This document shows, piece after piece, positions 24,773 through 38,934 of a stretch of DNA of 64,000 nucleotides. Position numbers and translations under genes: made by a program. Numbering within the stretch: position 1 is the first letter of the stretch; each line of letters begins with the position of its first letter. Source of the stretch: Paralithodes platypus (Eukaryota; Arthropoda; Malacostraca; Decapoda; Lithodidae); NCBI GenBank assembly GCA_032716605.1, contig CM064530.1:10377558-10441557 (forward strand), read 5' to 3'. The notes below the pieces were generated by a model, which worked only from the letters and a program-made list of their open reading frames with translations, made no database searches and was not told the origin of the DNA.

Positions 24773-25832
24773 GTCAGGACAACCTAACTTTTCACAAAAC
24801 TGCTGCCCATAGCTTCTGAGTATGCCGTCTTAACTGTTTTGAGTATCGCGTCCTAAGCGTACTGGAGCAGTTAGGGCGTCCTAAGTGAGATAGGATGAGA
24901 TAGGATATCCTAAATAGTTTTGAGTATCCGGCCTCAGCACTCCTTTCTGCCACCCTTTACGAAGCAGACCTGAGTTTAACTTTTTGTACATTTGCATTGA
25001 TTATTACCTTTGTTCTAATGTAAAGTAACGTAAATACTTCATATTAAATTATTATGGGAGTCGTAAAGCATAATGTATAGAAGGGATTCTTTTGATCCTC
25101 TGATAATTATAAAGCACTTTACTAATCTGTCCATGATATAAACTTGTTGCCATGCCTGCTGTAGGCTCGAGTTTTGTGTTGGGGCTACAAATTGACTATA
25201 CTCTGTGGTGTTGAGGCATCGGTTCTGCAATGGATAACTAATGCTGATGTTGAAGGAGTAAGTGCAGTGGTCATGAATCCCAACGACTAACGACACATTA
25301 GAGTTACTAACTAACAAACGAGTTATATTACTAATTAGAGCATGGGAGAGGAGGGCAGTGGGTGAAGGACTCTGGGGAAACAATGAGAGAGGCAAGGCGG
25401 TATACGAGGCGAGGGAAAAACATATGTTGGAGAAGTTGGGCGTGGGGGGCATTGAACGAAGCACTAAAGAGGGAGAAGTAAGAGAGGGAGAGGGGGGTTG
25501 AGTGTGTGAGGCAGTAACATTGTAGAGTAAGGGGGGATGGGGTTGGGGGGCGGCTTAGTGTGAGAGCCAGAGAGATCTAGTAAAGGGAATATAAGAAGGA
25601 AAAGGGGGCTAGGCTAAATATAGGGAGACAGCGCAAGGTAGTAAGGGAAGGGAGGCATACTGTGGTTGTAGCAAAGGTGGAGGAGAGGGAGGATGGGGGG
25701 ACGTAGTGCAAGAGGCAGAGAGATGTAGTAAACAAAATACAAAAAAATGGGGGAGGGGAGGGGAGGGGAGACTGGGAGGGGAGACTGGGAGGGGGATGAG
25801 AAGCAAGGTTGTCAGACTAGGGCAACTTGGGG

Positions 25833-25866
25833 TATATATACAGCCACAATCTGAAGCCTAGTCAGT
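25833..25866 (+). promoter_or_regulatory. Core promoter of cuticle gene copy 6
   Basis: TATATATA at 25833 and TCAGT ending at 25866. The purine tract (about 25463-25808) is L-type. Confidence 0.85.
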
Positions 25867-25893
25867 TAAGTCCCGACCTAGCTACACTACACA

Positions 25894-27189
25894 ATGAACG
25901 CCAAGGTATATTTGGAATGAGTGTTTCATTGACTAAGGAGCTATAGTTCTCGAAAAGGGGCTCCACTCCTGCCGCTATTCTTGATTTAAAGAGTGCTGGC
26001 TTAATAATCTAAAAGGATTGATGGCCTCTGAAGTCCTATCTTAACTAATTAATAAGGAGCACTCTGAATCACTATCACAGAACTCGCTCTTATCTTGCAT
26101 GTGGTATTACAGGGGAAGTGGAGACTATTCCCCAGCCTTGTTTATGAATATGACATTAAAGTAAAGCTGGCAACTTAAATTCACTAGAATATTTCCTTCT
26201 ATATACATATAAACTGAGTGTAATATTATATAGATATGTAAATAATTATGAAATCTATAGCATTGAATTTCCCTCCTGAGGAGAATCCAATTTACATCAC
26301 TAATGTCAGAGCAACTGTTTGAGATACTGGATGTGATAATTCAGAAACATGATACTATGCAAAATAGATCTCAACAAAGAATTCAGTCGGTCAGTCTGTA
26401 TCGTATCCCGTAATCTTTAAACACAACAAGTGGAGATTAAAAGTAGAACATACAGCAAAGAATATATGTAAAATACAAAAATACAATAACCATATCAGGC
26501 AATAATTCACAATGTATTATATATCCTTAATTTGTAATCAACATCAAAGGAACAACATTTTAAAAACAGAGGCTTTTATAAAACTATATGTATTACGAAT
26601 ATGTTTTCAATGACAATTGATAAATCCTACGATTTTCTGTACACAGCTTAAAAATATATTTCTTCTATTTATTCAGATCGTTATCGTGCTGGGCCTGGCT
26701 GCCCTGGTCGCTGCCGACCGTGGCTACGGATCAGACTCTGACTCTAACGTAAGTTTATTTTGCGTGCATATGTTTTATATTTTTGTCATTGAAATGCAAA
26801 ACAAATGTTTCGATAACATAATGGATAATCAAAACAATCCCCATTATTCTCAATGATATAACATATTTCATTGTTACCGACAGTCCTTCGAGTCCTATGA
26901 ATCCAGCGAGGCCAAGTACGACTTCAACTGGGCCGTGAATGACGACTCCTCTGAGAACCACTACGGCCAACAGGAGGCCCGTGATGGCGACAACACCCAG
27001 GGCTCGTACTACGTGCAGCTTCCCGACGGTCGCGTACAGAAGGTCTCCTACTACGTCGACGGTGACGATGGTTACATTGCTGATGTCAAGTACGAGGGTT
27101 CAGCTTCCTTCGAGTCCGGATCCTACGAGTCTGGATCTGACTCTAGATCCTTCGAGAGCTACCGCCCTCCCCAGCGCCGCTACGACTAA
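25894..27189 (+). CDS. Resilin-type RR cuticle protein, copy 6 (L/S mosaic)
   Basis: Exons are 25894-25905, 26677-26748 and 26884-27189, giving 129 aa; the protein matches copy 4 (IVIVLG, DRG, SEN). The upstream spacer and promoter are L-type. Intron 1 begins S-type, becomes L-type at about 26060-26170 (gagcactctg; ccccagccttgtttatg) and returns to S-type from about 26175. This patchwork indicates gene conversion or multiple crossovers. It remains an intact gene. Confidence 0.92.
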
Positions 27190-27475
27190 GAGTACAATGA
27201 ATCGAATTATATGGATCAATTTGATTCATCTCATCACAACGACACCCCAACTCTTCTTGCAATCCATTACTTCCATACATAAATTATTTATATATCATTA
27301 TATAGGTTTATTTATGAAAATAAATTCTTTATAAAATTTGATACTTTCTTTTTCCTAAGTAATGTTTTGGTTCGGCCTTTCAAATAAGTGATCAGTCATA
27401 CAGATTGTAATAGCCAGAGATGATAGGTATGCAACTGATCATTTGGCAAACATATTTAGGCATATTATTTATAAT

Positions 27476-27485
27476 GTATACTATG

Positions 27486-27535
<50 letters not shown>

Positions 27536-27630
27536 GCATATATATATATATGTATATATATGAGTGCATGTTTGTATGTGTGTGTATTTCCTAAGTGTCG
27601 GAAGACAAAAGGCAAAGCCGCCTGTAAACC
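27476..27630. repeat. TA/TG microsatellite plus retroelement-tail remnant, copy 6
   Basis: Nearly the same structure as after copies 4 and 7. Confidence 0.7.
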
Positions 27631-29737
27631 AGAATTATTCAAATGTGGATTAAGTTATAAATCAATTTAAGAATATACAGTATACTAACACATGGTAAAT
27701 AAGTTTTGTGAATGTGAGGGGCTCAAGCAATTATTTTATCCCACAGCAGTCAAAATAGAGGGGAACATGATCGCGATTGTTCCTGTAGTGTAAACAAGGT
27801 GGGCGGGACACCCGCATACTACATCCTTGCCAGTTTTATTTTACCCAAGAATAAGCCTAGTCTATTTTAGGGGGTCACTAAGTGGGGTATCGGGGTTAAA
27901 GGCATAGCCTAAATATATAATGAGGCTTCTATAATTCAGTATAACTTGATTAGGTAAAAAGGGTTAGTTAAGCTAACCTAACCTTAGTTAGCTTAACCTA
28001 ACCTAATAAGGATACTGGTACCTTATAACTTGAACCAGGCCAAAATAATCACTTCATAATTCAAACTAAGTAAAATAAATTAAAAGTCTCTGTATGCCTA
28101 GACATCATATTATATATATGTATGTTTTTAATACCATACTTCTCGAAATTCCCGATCATAGGCTAATCCTCCCCACTAATAGGGTTACATTTTAATATTC
28201 TGGGAAAATGGATGTAAATGCATGCAATTCCATAATGAAACAACTAAAACATGATTAGAATGGTAAAAGCTAAGTAAAAATTGTAAACTAGAAATATAGA
28301 CTGTATAGCCTAGGCCTATTTTGATCTAGGCTAAACTCAATATTATCGTATTGGTCTCCACCACCCAAAACCCCAGTGTGTGGAGTTACCACTAGCCTAT
28401 GCTACTTCATAAATGTCTTGAACCCCCAAATCCAGTTTATTCTGTACATATTACATTAGTAATTCCATTATCGAATGGGTTAATCAAGTACAATCACAGA
28501 ATCATAGGCTTGGGGAGTGTCTTATTTGGCTGTTTAGATACATTCTCTTAAGCCTTATAGAGTGACCAAAACGGTATAAGACCACTAGTTTCATTACAAA
28601 ATGTCACGCTGTAACTATTAATTACACCAGTTATTTCCATAGACTCTTTAAATAACGATTAAAATAGGCTAAAGTCGCTTTGAGGCCGGCCATATAATCC
28701 ACGCCCTCGGCCAATGTTTGGAGGTACACCCTAAATAACGGCTCCCACTATCGACTGTTTTCCGCTATTGGGTGTCCTAAGTCGAGTTAGAGTAGCCCCG
28801 ACCTGCCCTAAGTCAGGACGTCTTAACTTTTCACAAAATGGCTGCCCACAGCTTCTGAGTATGCCGTCTTAATTGTTTTGAGTATAGCGTCTTAAGCGTA
28901 CCGGAACCGTTAGGGCATCCTAAGTGAGATAGAACGATATAGGATGTCCTAAATAGTTTTGAGTATCCGGCCCCAGCATTCCTTTCTGTCACCCTTTACG
29001 AAGCAGACCTGCGTTCAGCTTGTTGTACGCTTGCATTGATTATTACCTCTGTTCTAATGTAAAGTAACGTACTGTAAATACTTCATATTAAATTACTATG
29101 GGAGTCGTAAAGCATAATAATATATAGAAGTGATTCTTTTGATCCTCTGATAATTATAAAGCACTTTACTAATCTGTTCATGATATAAACTTTTTGCCAT
29201 GCCTGCTGTAGGCTCCAGTATTGTGTTGGGGCTACAAGTTGACTATACTCTATGGTGTTGAGGCATCGGTTCTGCAATGGATAGCAAATGCTGATGTTTA
29301 AGGATTAAGTGCAGAGGCTTACTGCCAAGTCATGAAACCCAACGACTAACGACACAGAAGAGTTACAAAATAGCAAACAAGTTACTAATTAGAGTAAGGT
29401 AGAGGTAGGAAAGGGGGGTTGAGTGTGAAAGGCAGCAGAGTTGTTGTAAGGGGGGATGATGGTGGGGGGGGGGGGGGGTTAGTGTGAGAGCCAGAGAGAT
29501 GTAGCAAGGGAGGATGAGAAGGAGGAGGGGGATAGGCGTAACAAGGGAGACAGAGAAAGGTAGTAAGGGAGGGGAGGCATACTGTGGTTGTAGTAAAGGC
29601 GGAGGAGAGGGGGGATGGGGGGACGTATTGCAAGAGGCAGAGAGATGTAGCAAAAAACGTAGGGGGGGTAGGAGGGGGGAGGGGGGAAGATGGTAGGGGG
29701 ATGAAAAGCAAGGTTGTCAGACTAGGGCAACTTGGGG

Positions 29738-29771
29738 TATATATACAGCCACAATCTGAAGCCTAGTCAGT
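29738..29771 (+). promoter_or_regulatory. Core promoter of cuticle gene copy 7
   Basis: TATATATA at 29738 and TCAGT ending at 29771. The purine tract (about 29393-29713) contains a long G homopolymer near 29465-29478 not seen in other S copies. Confidence 0.85.
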
Positions 29772-29798
29772 TAAGTCCCGACCTAGCTACACTTCACA

Positions 29799-31094
29799 AT
29801 GAACGCCAAGGTATATTTGGAATGAGTGTTTCATTGACTAAGGAGCTATAGTTCTCGAAAAGGGGCTCCACTCCTGCCGCTATTCTTGATTTAAAGAGTG
29901 CTGGCTTAATAATCTAAAAGGATTGATGGCCTCTGAAGTCCTATCTTAACTAATTAATAAGGAGCAATCTGAATCACTATCACAGAACTCGCTCTTATCT
30001 TGCATGTGGTATTACAGGGGGAGTGGAGACTATTCCCCAACCTTGTTTAAGAATATGAAATTAAAGTAAAGCTGGCAACTTAAATTCACTAGAATATTTC
30101 CTTCTATATACATATAAACCGAGTGTAATATTATATAGATATGTAAATAATTATGAAATCTATAGCATTGAATTTCCCTCCTGAGGAGAATCCAATTTAC
30201 ATCACTAATGTCAGAGCAACTGTTTGAGATACTGGATGTGATAATTCAGAAACATGATACTAAGCAAAATAGATCTCAACAAAGAATTCAGTCGGTCAGT
30301 CTGTATCGTATCCCGTAATCTTTAAACACAACAAGTGGGGATTAAAAGTAGAACATACAGCAAAGAATATATGTAAAATACAAAAATACAATAACCATAT
30401 CAGGCAATAATTCACCATGTATTATATATCCTTAATTTGTAATCAACATCAAAGGAACAACATTTTAAAAACAGAGGCTTTTATAAAACTATATGTATTA
30501 CGAATATGTTTTCAATGACAATTGATAAATCCTACGATTTTCTGTACACAGCTTAAAAATATATTTCTTCTATTTATTCAGATCGTTATCGTGCTGGGCC
30601 TGGCTGCCCTGGTCGCTGCCGACCGTGGCTACGGATCAGACTCTGACTCTAACGTAAGTTTATTTTGCGTGCATATGTTTTATATTTTTGTCATTGAAAT
30701 GCAAAACAAATGTTTCGATAACATAATGGATAATCAAAACAATCCCCATTATTCTCAATGATATAACATATTTCATTGTTACCGACAGTCCTTCGAGTCC
30801 TATGAATCCAGCGAGGCCAAGTACGACTTCAACTGGGCCGTGAATGACGACTCCTCTGAGAACCACTACGGCCAACAGGAGGCCCGTGATGGCGACAACA
30901 CCCAGGGGTCGTACTACGTGCAGCTTCCCGACGGTCGCGTACAGAAGGTCTCCTACTACGTCGACGGTGACGATGGTTACATTGCTGATGTCAAGTACGA
31001 GGGTTCAGCTTCCTTCGAGTCCGGATCCTACGAGTCTGGATCTGACTCTAGATCCTTCGAGAGCTACCGCCCTCCCCAGCGCCGCTACGACTAA
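29799..31094 (+). CDS. Resilin-type RR cuticle protein, copy 7
   Basis: Exons are 29799-29810, 30582-30653 and 30789-31094, giving 129 aa. The protein matches copies 4 and 6. The 3' flank is gttttggttc type, followed by another S unit. Confidence 0.92.
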
Positions 31095-31379
31095 GAGTAC
31101 AATGAATCGAATTATATGGATCAATTTGATTCATCTCATCACAACGACACCCCAACTCTTCTTGCAATCCATTACTTCCATACATAAATTATTTATATAT
31201 CATTATATAGGTTTATTTATGAAAATAAATTCTTTATAAAATTTGATACTTTCTTTTTCCTAAGTAATGTTTTGGTTCGGCCTTTCAAATAAGTGATCAG
31301 TCATACAGATTGTAATAGCCAGAGATGATAGGTATGCAACTGATCATTTGGCAAACATATTTAGGCATATTATTTATAA

Positions 31380-31390
31380 TGTATACTATG

Positions 31391-31442
<52 letters not shown>

Positions 31443-31535
31443 GCATATATATATATGTATATATATGAGTGCATGTTTGTATGTGTGTGTATTTCCTAAG
31501 TGTCGGAAGACAAAAGGCAAAGCCGCCTGTAAACC
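31380..31535. repeat. TA/TG microsatellite plus retroelement-tail remnant, copy 7
   Basis: Same layout as the other units. Confidence 0.7.
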
Positions 31536-33642
31536 AGAATTATTCAAATGTGGATTAAGTTATAAATCAATTTAAGAATATACAGTATACTAACACATGG
31601 TAAATAAGTTTTGTGAATGTGAGGGGCTCAAGCAATTATTTTATCCCACAGCAGTCAAAATAGAGGGGAACATGATCGCGATTGTTCCTGTAGTGTAAAC
31701 AAGGTGGGCGGGACACCCGCATACTACATCCTTGCCAGTTTTATTTTACCCAAGAATAAGCCTAGTCTATTTTAGGGGGTCACTAAGTGGGGTATCGGGG
31801 TTAAAGGCATAGCCTAAATATATAATGAGGCTTCTATAATTCAGTATAACTTGATTAGGTAAAAAGGGTTAGTTAAGCTAACCTAACCTTAGTTAGCTTA
31901 ACCTAACCTAATAAGGATACTGGTACCTTATAACTTGAACCAGGCCAAAATAATCACTTCATAATTCAAACTAAGTAAAATAAATTAAAAGTCTCTGTAT
32001 GCCTAGACATCATATTATATATATGTATGTTTTTAATACCATACTTCTCGAAATTCCCGATCATAGGCTAATCCTCCCCACTAATAGGGTTACATTTTAA
32101 TATTCTGGGAAAATGGATGTAAATGCATGCAATTCCATAATGAAACAACTAAAACATGATTAGAATGGTAAAAGCTAAGTAAAAATTGTAAACTAGAAAT
32201 ATAGACTGTATAGCCTAGGCCTATTTTGATCTAGGCTAAACTCAATATTATCGTATTGGTCTCCACCACCCAAAACCCCAGTGTGTGGATTTACCACTAG
32301 CCTATGCTACTTCATAAATGTCTTGAACCCCCAAATCCAGTTTATTCTGTACATATTACATTAGTAATTCCATTATCGAATGGGTTAATCAAGTAAAATC
32401 ACAGAATCATAGGCTTGGGGAGTGTCTTATTTGGCTGTTTAGATACATTCTCTTAAGCCTTATAGAGTGACCAAAACGGTATAAGACCACTAGTTTCATT
32501 ACAAAATGTCACGCTGTAACTATTAATTACACCAGTTATTTCCATAGACTCTTTAAATAACGATTAAAATAGGCTAAAGTCGCTTTGAGGCCGGCCATAT
32601 AATCCACGCCCTCGGCCAATGTTTGGAAGTACACCCTAAATAACGGCTCCCACTATCGACTGTTTTCCGCTATTGGGTGTCCTAAGTCGAGTTAGAGTAG
32701 CCCCCGACCTGCCCTAAGTCAGGACGTCTTAACTTTTCACAAAATGGCTGCCCACAGCTTCTGAGTATGCCGTCTTAATTGTTTTGAGTATAGCGTCTTA
32801 AGCGTACCGGAACCGTTAGGGCATCCTAAGTGAGATAGAACGATATAGGATGTCCTAAATAGTTTTGAGTATCCGGCCCCAGCATTCCTTTCTGTCACCC
32901 TTTACGAAGCAGACCTGCGTTCAGCTTGTTGTACGCTTGCATTGATTATTACCTCTGTTCTAATGTAAAGTAACGTACTGTAAATACTTCATATTAAATT
33001 ACTATGGGAGTCGTAAAGCATAATAATATATAGAAGTGATTCTTTTGATCCTCTGATAATTATAAAGCACTTTACTAATCTGTTCATGATATAAACTTTT
33101 TGCCATGCCTGCTGTAGGCTCCAGTATTGTGTTGGGGCTACAAGTTGACTATACTCTATGGTGTTGAGGCATCGGTTCTGCAATGGATAGCAAATGCTGA
33201 TGTTTAAGGATTAAGTGCAGAGGCTTACTGCCAAGTCATGAAACCCAACGACTAACGACACAGAAGAGTTACAAAATAGCAAACAAGTTACTAATTAGAG
33301 TAAGGTAGAGGTAGGAAAGGGGGGTTGAGTGTGAAAGGCAGCAGAGTTGTTGTAAGGGGGGATGATGGTTGAGGGGGTGGGGGGTTAGTGTGAGAGCCAG
33401 AGAGATGTAGCAAGGGAGGATGAGAAGGAGGAGGGGGATAGGCGTAACAAGGGAGACAGAGAAAGGTAGTAAGGGAGGGGAGGCATACTGTGGTTGTAGT
33501 AAAGGCGGAGGAGAGGGGGGATGGGGAGACGTATTGCAAGAGGCAGAGAGATGTAGCAAAAACGTAGGGGGGGTAGGAGGGGGGAGGGGGGAAGATGGTA
33601 GGGGGATGAAAAGCAAGGTTGTCAGACTAGGGCAACTTGGGG

Positions 33643-33676
33643 TATATATACAGCCACAATCTGAAGCCTAGTCAGT
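33643..33676 (+). promoter_or_regulatory. Core promoter of cuticle gene copy 8
   Basis: TATATATA at 33643 and TCAGT ending at 33676. The purine tract is about 33299-33619. Confidence 0.85.
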
Positions 33677-33703
33677 TAAGTCCCGACCTAGCTACACTTC
33701 ACA

Positions 33704-34999
33704 ATGAACGCCAAGGTATATTTGGAATGAGTGTTTCATTGACTAAGGAGCTATAGTTCTCGAAAAGGGGCTCCACTCCTGCCGCTATTCTTGATTTAAA
33801 GAGTGCTGGCTTAATAATCTAAAAGGATTGATGGCCTCTGAAGTCCTATCTTAACTAATTAATAAGGAGCAATCTGAATCACTATCACAGAACTCGCTCT
33901 TATCTTGCATGTGGTATTACAGGGGGAGTGGAGACTATTCCCCAACCTTGTTTAAGAATATGAAATTAAAGTAAAGCTGGCAACTTAAATTCACTAGAAT
34001 ATTTCCTTCTATATACATATAAACCGAGTGTAATATTATATAGATATGTAAATAATTATGAAATCTATAGCATTGAATTTCCCTCCTGAGGAGAATCCAA
34101 TTTACATCACTAATGTCAGAGCAACTGTTTGAGATACTGGATGTGATAATTCAGAAACATGATACTAAGCAAAATAGATCTCAACAAAGAATTCAGTCGG
34201 TCAGTCTGTATCGTATCCCGTAATCTTTAAACACAACAAGTGGGGATTAAAAGTAGAACATACAGCAAAGAATATATGTAAAATACAAAAATACAATAAC
34301 CATATCAGGCAATAATTCACCATGTATTATATATCCTTAATTTGTAATCAACATCAGAGGAACAACATTTTAAAAACAGAGGCTTTTATAAAACTATATG
34401 TATTACGAATATGTTTTCAATGACAATTGATAAATCCTACGATTTTCTGTACACAGCTTAAAAATATATTTCTTCTATTTATTCAGATCGTTATCCTGCT
34501 GGGCCTGGCTGCCCTGGTCGCTGCCGACCGTGGCTACGGATCAGACTCTGACTCTAACGTAAGTTTATTTTGCGTGCATATGTTTTACATTTTTGTCATT
34601 GAAATGCAAAACAAATGTTTCGATAACATAATGGATAATCAAAACAATCCCCATTATTCTCAATGATATAACATATTTCATTGTTACCGACAGTCCTTCG
34701 AGTCCTATGAATCCAGCGAGGCCAAGTACGACTTCAACTGGGCCGTGAATGACGACTCCTCTGAGAACCACTACGGCCAACAGGAGGCCCGTGATGGCGA
34801 CAACACCCAGGGGTCGTACTACGTGCAGCTTCCCGACGGTCGCGTACAGAAGGTCTCCTACTACGTCGACGGTGACGATGGTTACATTGCTGATGTCAAG
34901 TACGAGGGTTCAGCTTCCTTCGAGTCCGGATCCTACGAGTCTGGATCTGACTCTAGATCCTTCGAGAGCTACCGCCCTCCCCAGCGCCGCTACGACTAA
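33704..34999 (+). CDS. Resilin-type RR cuticle protein, copy 8
   Basis: Exons are 33704-33715, 34487-34558 and 34694-34999, giving 129 aa. S-type body with IVILLG, DRG and SEN. It differs from copy 2 by the standard MNAK start and from copy 5 by RPPQ. The 3' flank is cttcttcttc type, preceding an L unit. Confidence 0.92.
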
Positions 35000-35286
35000 G
35001 AGTACAATGAATCGAATTATATGGATCAATTTGATTCATCTCATCACAACGACACCCCAACTCTTCTTGCAATCCATTACTTCCATGCATAAATTATTTA
35101 TATATCATTATATAGGTTTATTTATGAAAATAAATTCTTTATAAAACTTGACACTTTATTTTTCCTAAATAATCTTCTTCTTCGGCCTTTCAAATAAGTG
35201 GTCAGTCATACAGATCCTTATAGCCAGAGAGATAATAAGTATGCAACTGATAATTTGGCAAACATATTTAGGTATATTACTTATAA

Positions 35287-35358
35287 TGTATATATATATA
35301 TATATATATACAGTATATACAGTAAGTATATATTTACATATATATACATATATATATT

Positions 35359-35397
<39 letters not shown>

Positions 35398-35460
35398 GTG
35401 TTTGTGTGTGTGTGTATTTCCTAAGTGTTGGAAGACAAAAGGCAAAGCTGCCTGTAAGGC
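35287..35460. repeat. TA/TG microsatellite plus retroelement-tail remnant, copy 8
   Basis: (TA)n with TTTACA interruptions, then (TG)n, then the aaaggcaaagctgcctg remnant. Confidence 0.7.
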
Positions 35461-36484
35461 AGAGTCATTCAAATGTGGATCAAGTTATATATCAATTTCA
35501 GAATATATACTAACACATGGTAACTAAGTTTTGTAAATATGAGGGGCTCAACCAATTATTGTATCCAACGACAGTCAAAATAGACGGGAACATGATCGGG
35601 ACCGTCTGTGTAGTGTAAATAAGGTGGGCGGTACACCCGCATACTATATCCTTGCCGGTTTGATTTTACCCAAGAATAGGCCTAGTCTATTTTAGGGGGT
35701 CACTAGTGAGGTGGTGGGGTTAATGGCATAGCCTAAATAATTAATGAGGCTTCTGTAATTAAGTATAACTTGATTAGGTAACAAGGGTTAGTTAAGCCAA
35801 GCTAACCTTAGTTAGGTTAACCTAACCTAATAAGGATACCGGTACCTTATAACTTGATCTAGGCATAAATAATCAATCCATAATGCAAACTAAGTAAAAT
35901 CAACCAAAAGTCTCTCTAGGACTAGACATCATATTTTTTAGATGTAAGTTTTTAATACCATAATTTCCTAAGTTCCTGATCATAGGCTAGTCCTCCCCAC
36001 TAGTAGGGTTGTATTTTAATATTCGTGGAAAATGGATGAAGATGCATGCAATTGCATAATGAAACAGAGTTACTAACACATGATTAGAATTGTAAAAGCT
36101 AAGTAAATGTTGTAAAATAGAAATATATATACCCTAGGTATAATTTGATCTAGGCTAAACTCAATATTGTCATATTGGTTTCCACCACCCAAAACTCCAG
36201 TGTGTGAAGTTACCACTAGCCTATGCTACTTCATAAAGGTCTTGATCCCCAAAATCCAATTTATTCTGTACATATTACAATAGTAATTATATTATTGAAA
36301 GGGTTAATCAAGTAAAATCACAGAATCATAGGCTTGAAGAGTATCCTATTTGGCTATGTTTAGATACATTCTATTAAGCCTTATAAAGTGACCACAACGG
36401 TATAAGACCATTAGTTCCATTACAAAATGTCACGCTGTAACTATTAATTACACCAGTTATTTCCATAGCCTTCTTAAATGACGA

Positions 36485-36971
36485 TTAACCCTCGTGGCCC
36501 GGGCTGGTCCTCCATAGGACGGAGGTCGTATCCGGGCGATCTGGCCGAAAAACGTCTAGGCGTAGGCTACCGTATTTTTTTTTATTTTAACTGCTAGAAA
36601 TTTCCCACACATCTATAAACATAGCGCGTTTTTCAATCTGTAGACTGGCGTTGAGTAGAGCTCTGTAAGTCAATTGGTTCAGTTGTGATGACGATTTCAG
36701 TGGAGCGAATTTTTACGCGATGTTGACAATATCGGAGGTTTTCAGACACTAATTTCGTCTTACGTCACAACAATAACATTGATCCGACGTCTCCTTATTG
36801 TTTTCGGAGGTGCGGTGACGCAACGATCGGCTTTGTTTACATGCGTCGGACGCACGGCGTTCAGACCAAGCTTAATAGGCTTTCAAGCTTACGGATTTTA
36901 ATAAGACACCCGGGTACCGGCCCATCTGCCGCGGTTGCCTTTTAAAAGGACAGCTGGGCTGGAAGGGTTAA
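36485..36971. mobile_element. piggyBac-like MITE, L unit of copy 9
   Basis: A 479-bp element (36489-36967) between TTAA duplications, orthologous to those in the other L units, without the nested insertion. Confidence 0.85.
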
Positions 36972-37121
36972 AATAGGCTAGAGTCGCTTTGAGGCCGGTC
37001 ATATTTAATCCACGCCCTCGGCCAATCTTTGGAGGTACACCCTAAATAACGACTCTTACTATCAACTTTTCTGCCGCTGTTGGGTGTCCTAAGTCGAGTT
37101 AAAATAGCCCCCGATCTGCCC

Positions 37122-37813
37122 TAAAGATCATTGCACACTGACACGAAAGCCCCTCCTGGCGAGTTCCCGACTCGAAGTTTCCGCCTGATACGGTGAATCG
37201 GCAACATAATCGTGGATATCGGAAATTAGCCATGGGTGACTCTCACGGTCCAAGCGACTTATCGGGGGTCGATACGAGATTTTGAGCTGCTCAAAAGTTT
37301 GCGGGAATCCCCTGACAACTGTAAAAAATCGTCGGAGTCTCGTCTCCATTGCGATCTCACCGTATCACAATCTTGGGGTCCGTATCAAAGACGTATGGTC
37401 CGTATCAAAGACATATGGCCCGCATCAACGTCGTCTGGTGCGTAAGGCTGCCGTGCGGACCGTATCTCTTCCGTGCGGAAAATTGGCAAAGGGTGAGTTG
37501 CACGCCTCACGGTGTCGATACGATTCTTCCGAGTTGTATCGCAGTCTTTTGGGTCGTATCTTTTCCGTGGACTAGTCGTGTACCCTTCGCACGACTTTTC
37601 CTATCTTCTTCGTAGCATTCGTTTCTCCACCATATCAGCATCGCAAGAGTCTTATCAAGTCCTGCGGAAGAGATACGGTAGAGATAAGACTAACGATACC
37701 AGCCATTTTCGCCACGATCTCTAATAAATTCGGAAAGACACAGGATTTGTTTGTGTTGTGGGTGTTCGTGCCAGTCTTGAAGGGGCTGTCGTGTCAGTGT
37801 GCAACGACCTTTA
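37122..37813. mobile_element. TA-flanked terminal-inverted-repeat element, copy 9
   Basis: 688 bp (37124-37811), same termini as the first copy. Confidence 0.78.
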
Positions 37814-38873
37814 GTCAGGACAACCTAACTTTTCACAAAACTGCTGCCCATAGCTTCTGAGTATGCCGTCTTAACTGTTTTGAGTATCGCGTCCTAAGCG
37901 TACTGGAGCAGTTAGGGCGTCCTAAGTGAGATAGGATGAGATAGGATATCCTAAATAGTTTTGAGTATCCGGCCTCAGCACTCCTTTCTGCCACCCTTTA
38001 CGAAGCAGACCTGAGTTTAACTTTTTGTACATTTGCATTGATTATTACCTTTGTTCTAATGTAAAGTAACGTAAATACTTCATATTAAATTATTATGGGA
38101 GTCGTAAAGCATAATGTATAGAAGGGATTCTTTTGATCCTCTGATAATTATAAAGCACTTTACTAATCTGTCCATGATATAAACTTGTTGCCATGCCTGC
38201 TGTAGGCTCGAGTTTTGTGTTGGGGCTACAAATTGACTATACTCTGTGGTGTTGAGGCATCGGTTCTGCAATGGATAACTAATGCTGATGTTGAAGGAGT
38301 AAGTGCAGTGGTCATGAATCCCAACGACTAACGACACATTAGAGTTACTAACTAACAAACGAGTTATATTACTAATTAGAGCATGGGAGAGGAGGGCAGT
38401 GGGTGAAGGACTCTGGGGAAACAATGAGAGAGGCAAGGCGGTATACGAGGCGAGGGAAAAACATATGTTGGAGAGGTTGGGCGTGGGGGGCATTGAACGA
38501 AGCACTAAAGAGGGAGAAGTAAGAGAGGGAGAGGGGGGTTGAGTGTGTGAGGCAGTAACATTGTAGAGTAAGGGGGGATGGGGTTGGGGGGCGGCTTAGT
38601 GTGAGAGCCAGAGAGATCTAGTAAAGGGAATATAAGAAGGAAAAGGGGGCTAGGCTAAATATAGGGAGACAGCGCAAGGTAGTAAGGGAAGGGAGGCATA
38701 CTGTGGTTGTAGCAAAGGTGGAGGAGAGGGAGGATGGGGGGACGTAGTGCAAGAGGCAGAGAGATGTAGTAAACAAAATACAAAAAAATGGGGGAGGGGA
38801 GGGGAGGGGAGACTGGGAGGGGAGACTGGGAGGGGGATGAGAAGCAAGGTTGTCAGACTAGGGCAACTTGGGG

Positions 38874-38907
38874 TATATATACAGCCACAATCTGAAGCCT
38901 AGTCAGT
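38874..38907 (+). promoter_or_regulatory. Core promoter of cuticle gene copy 9
   Basis: TATATATA at 38874 and TCAGT ending at 38907. The L-type purine tract is about 38504-38849. Confidence 0.85.
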
Positions 38908-38934
38908 TAAGTCCCGACCTAGCTACACTTCACA

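Larger units (their letters stand above)
22686..35726 (+). repeat. Higher-order repeat trimer L-S-S, second full copy
   Basis: Contains gene copies 6, 7 and 8. It is nearly the same length as the preceding trimer minus the nested MITE. Its L member has an S-type gene body, so it is not a simple duplicate of the first trimer. Confidence 0.88.
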
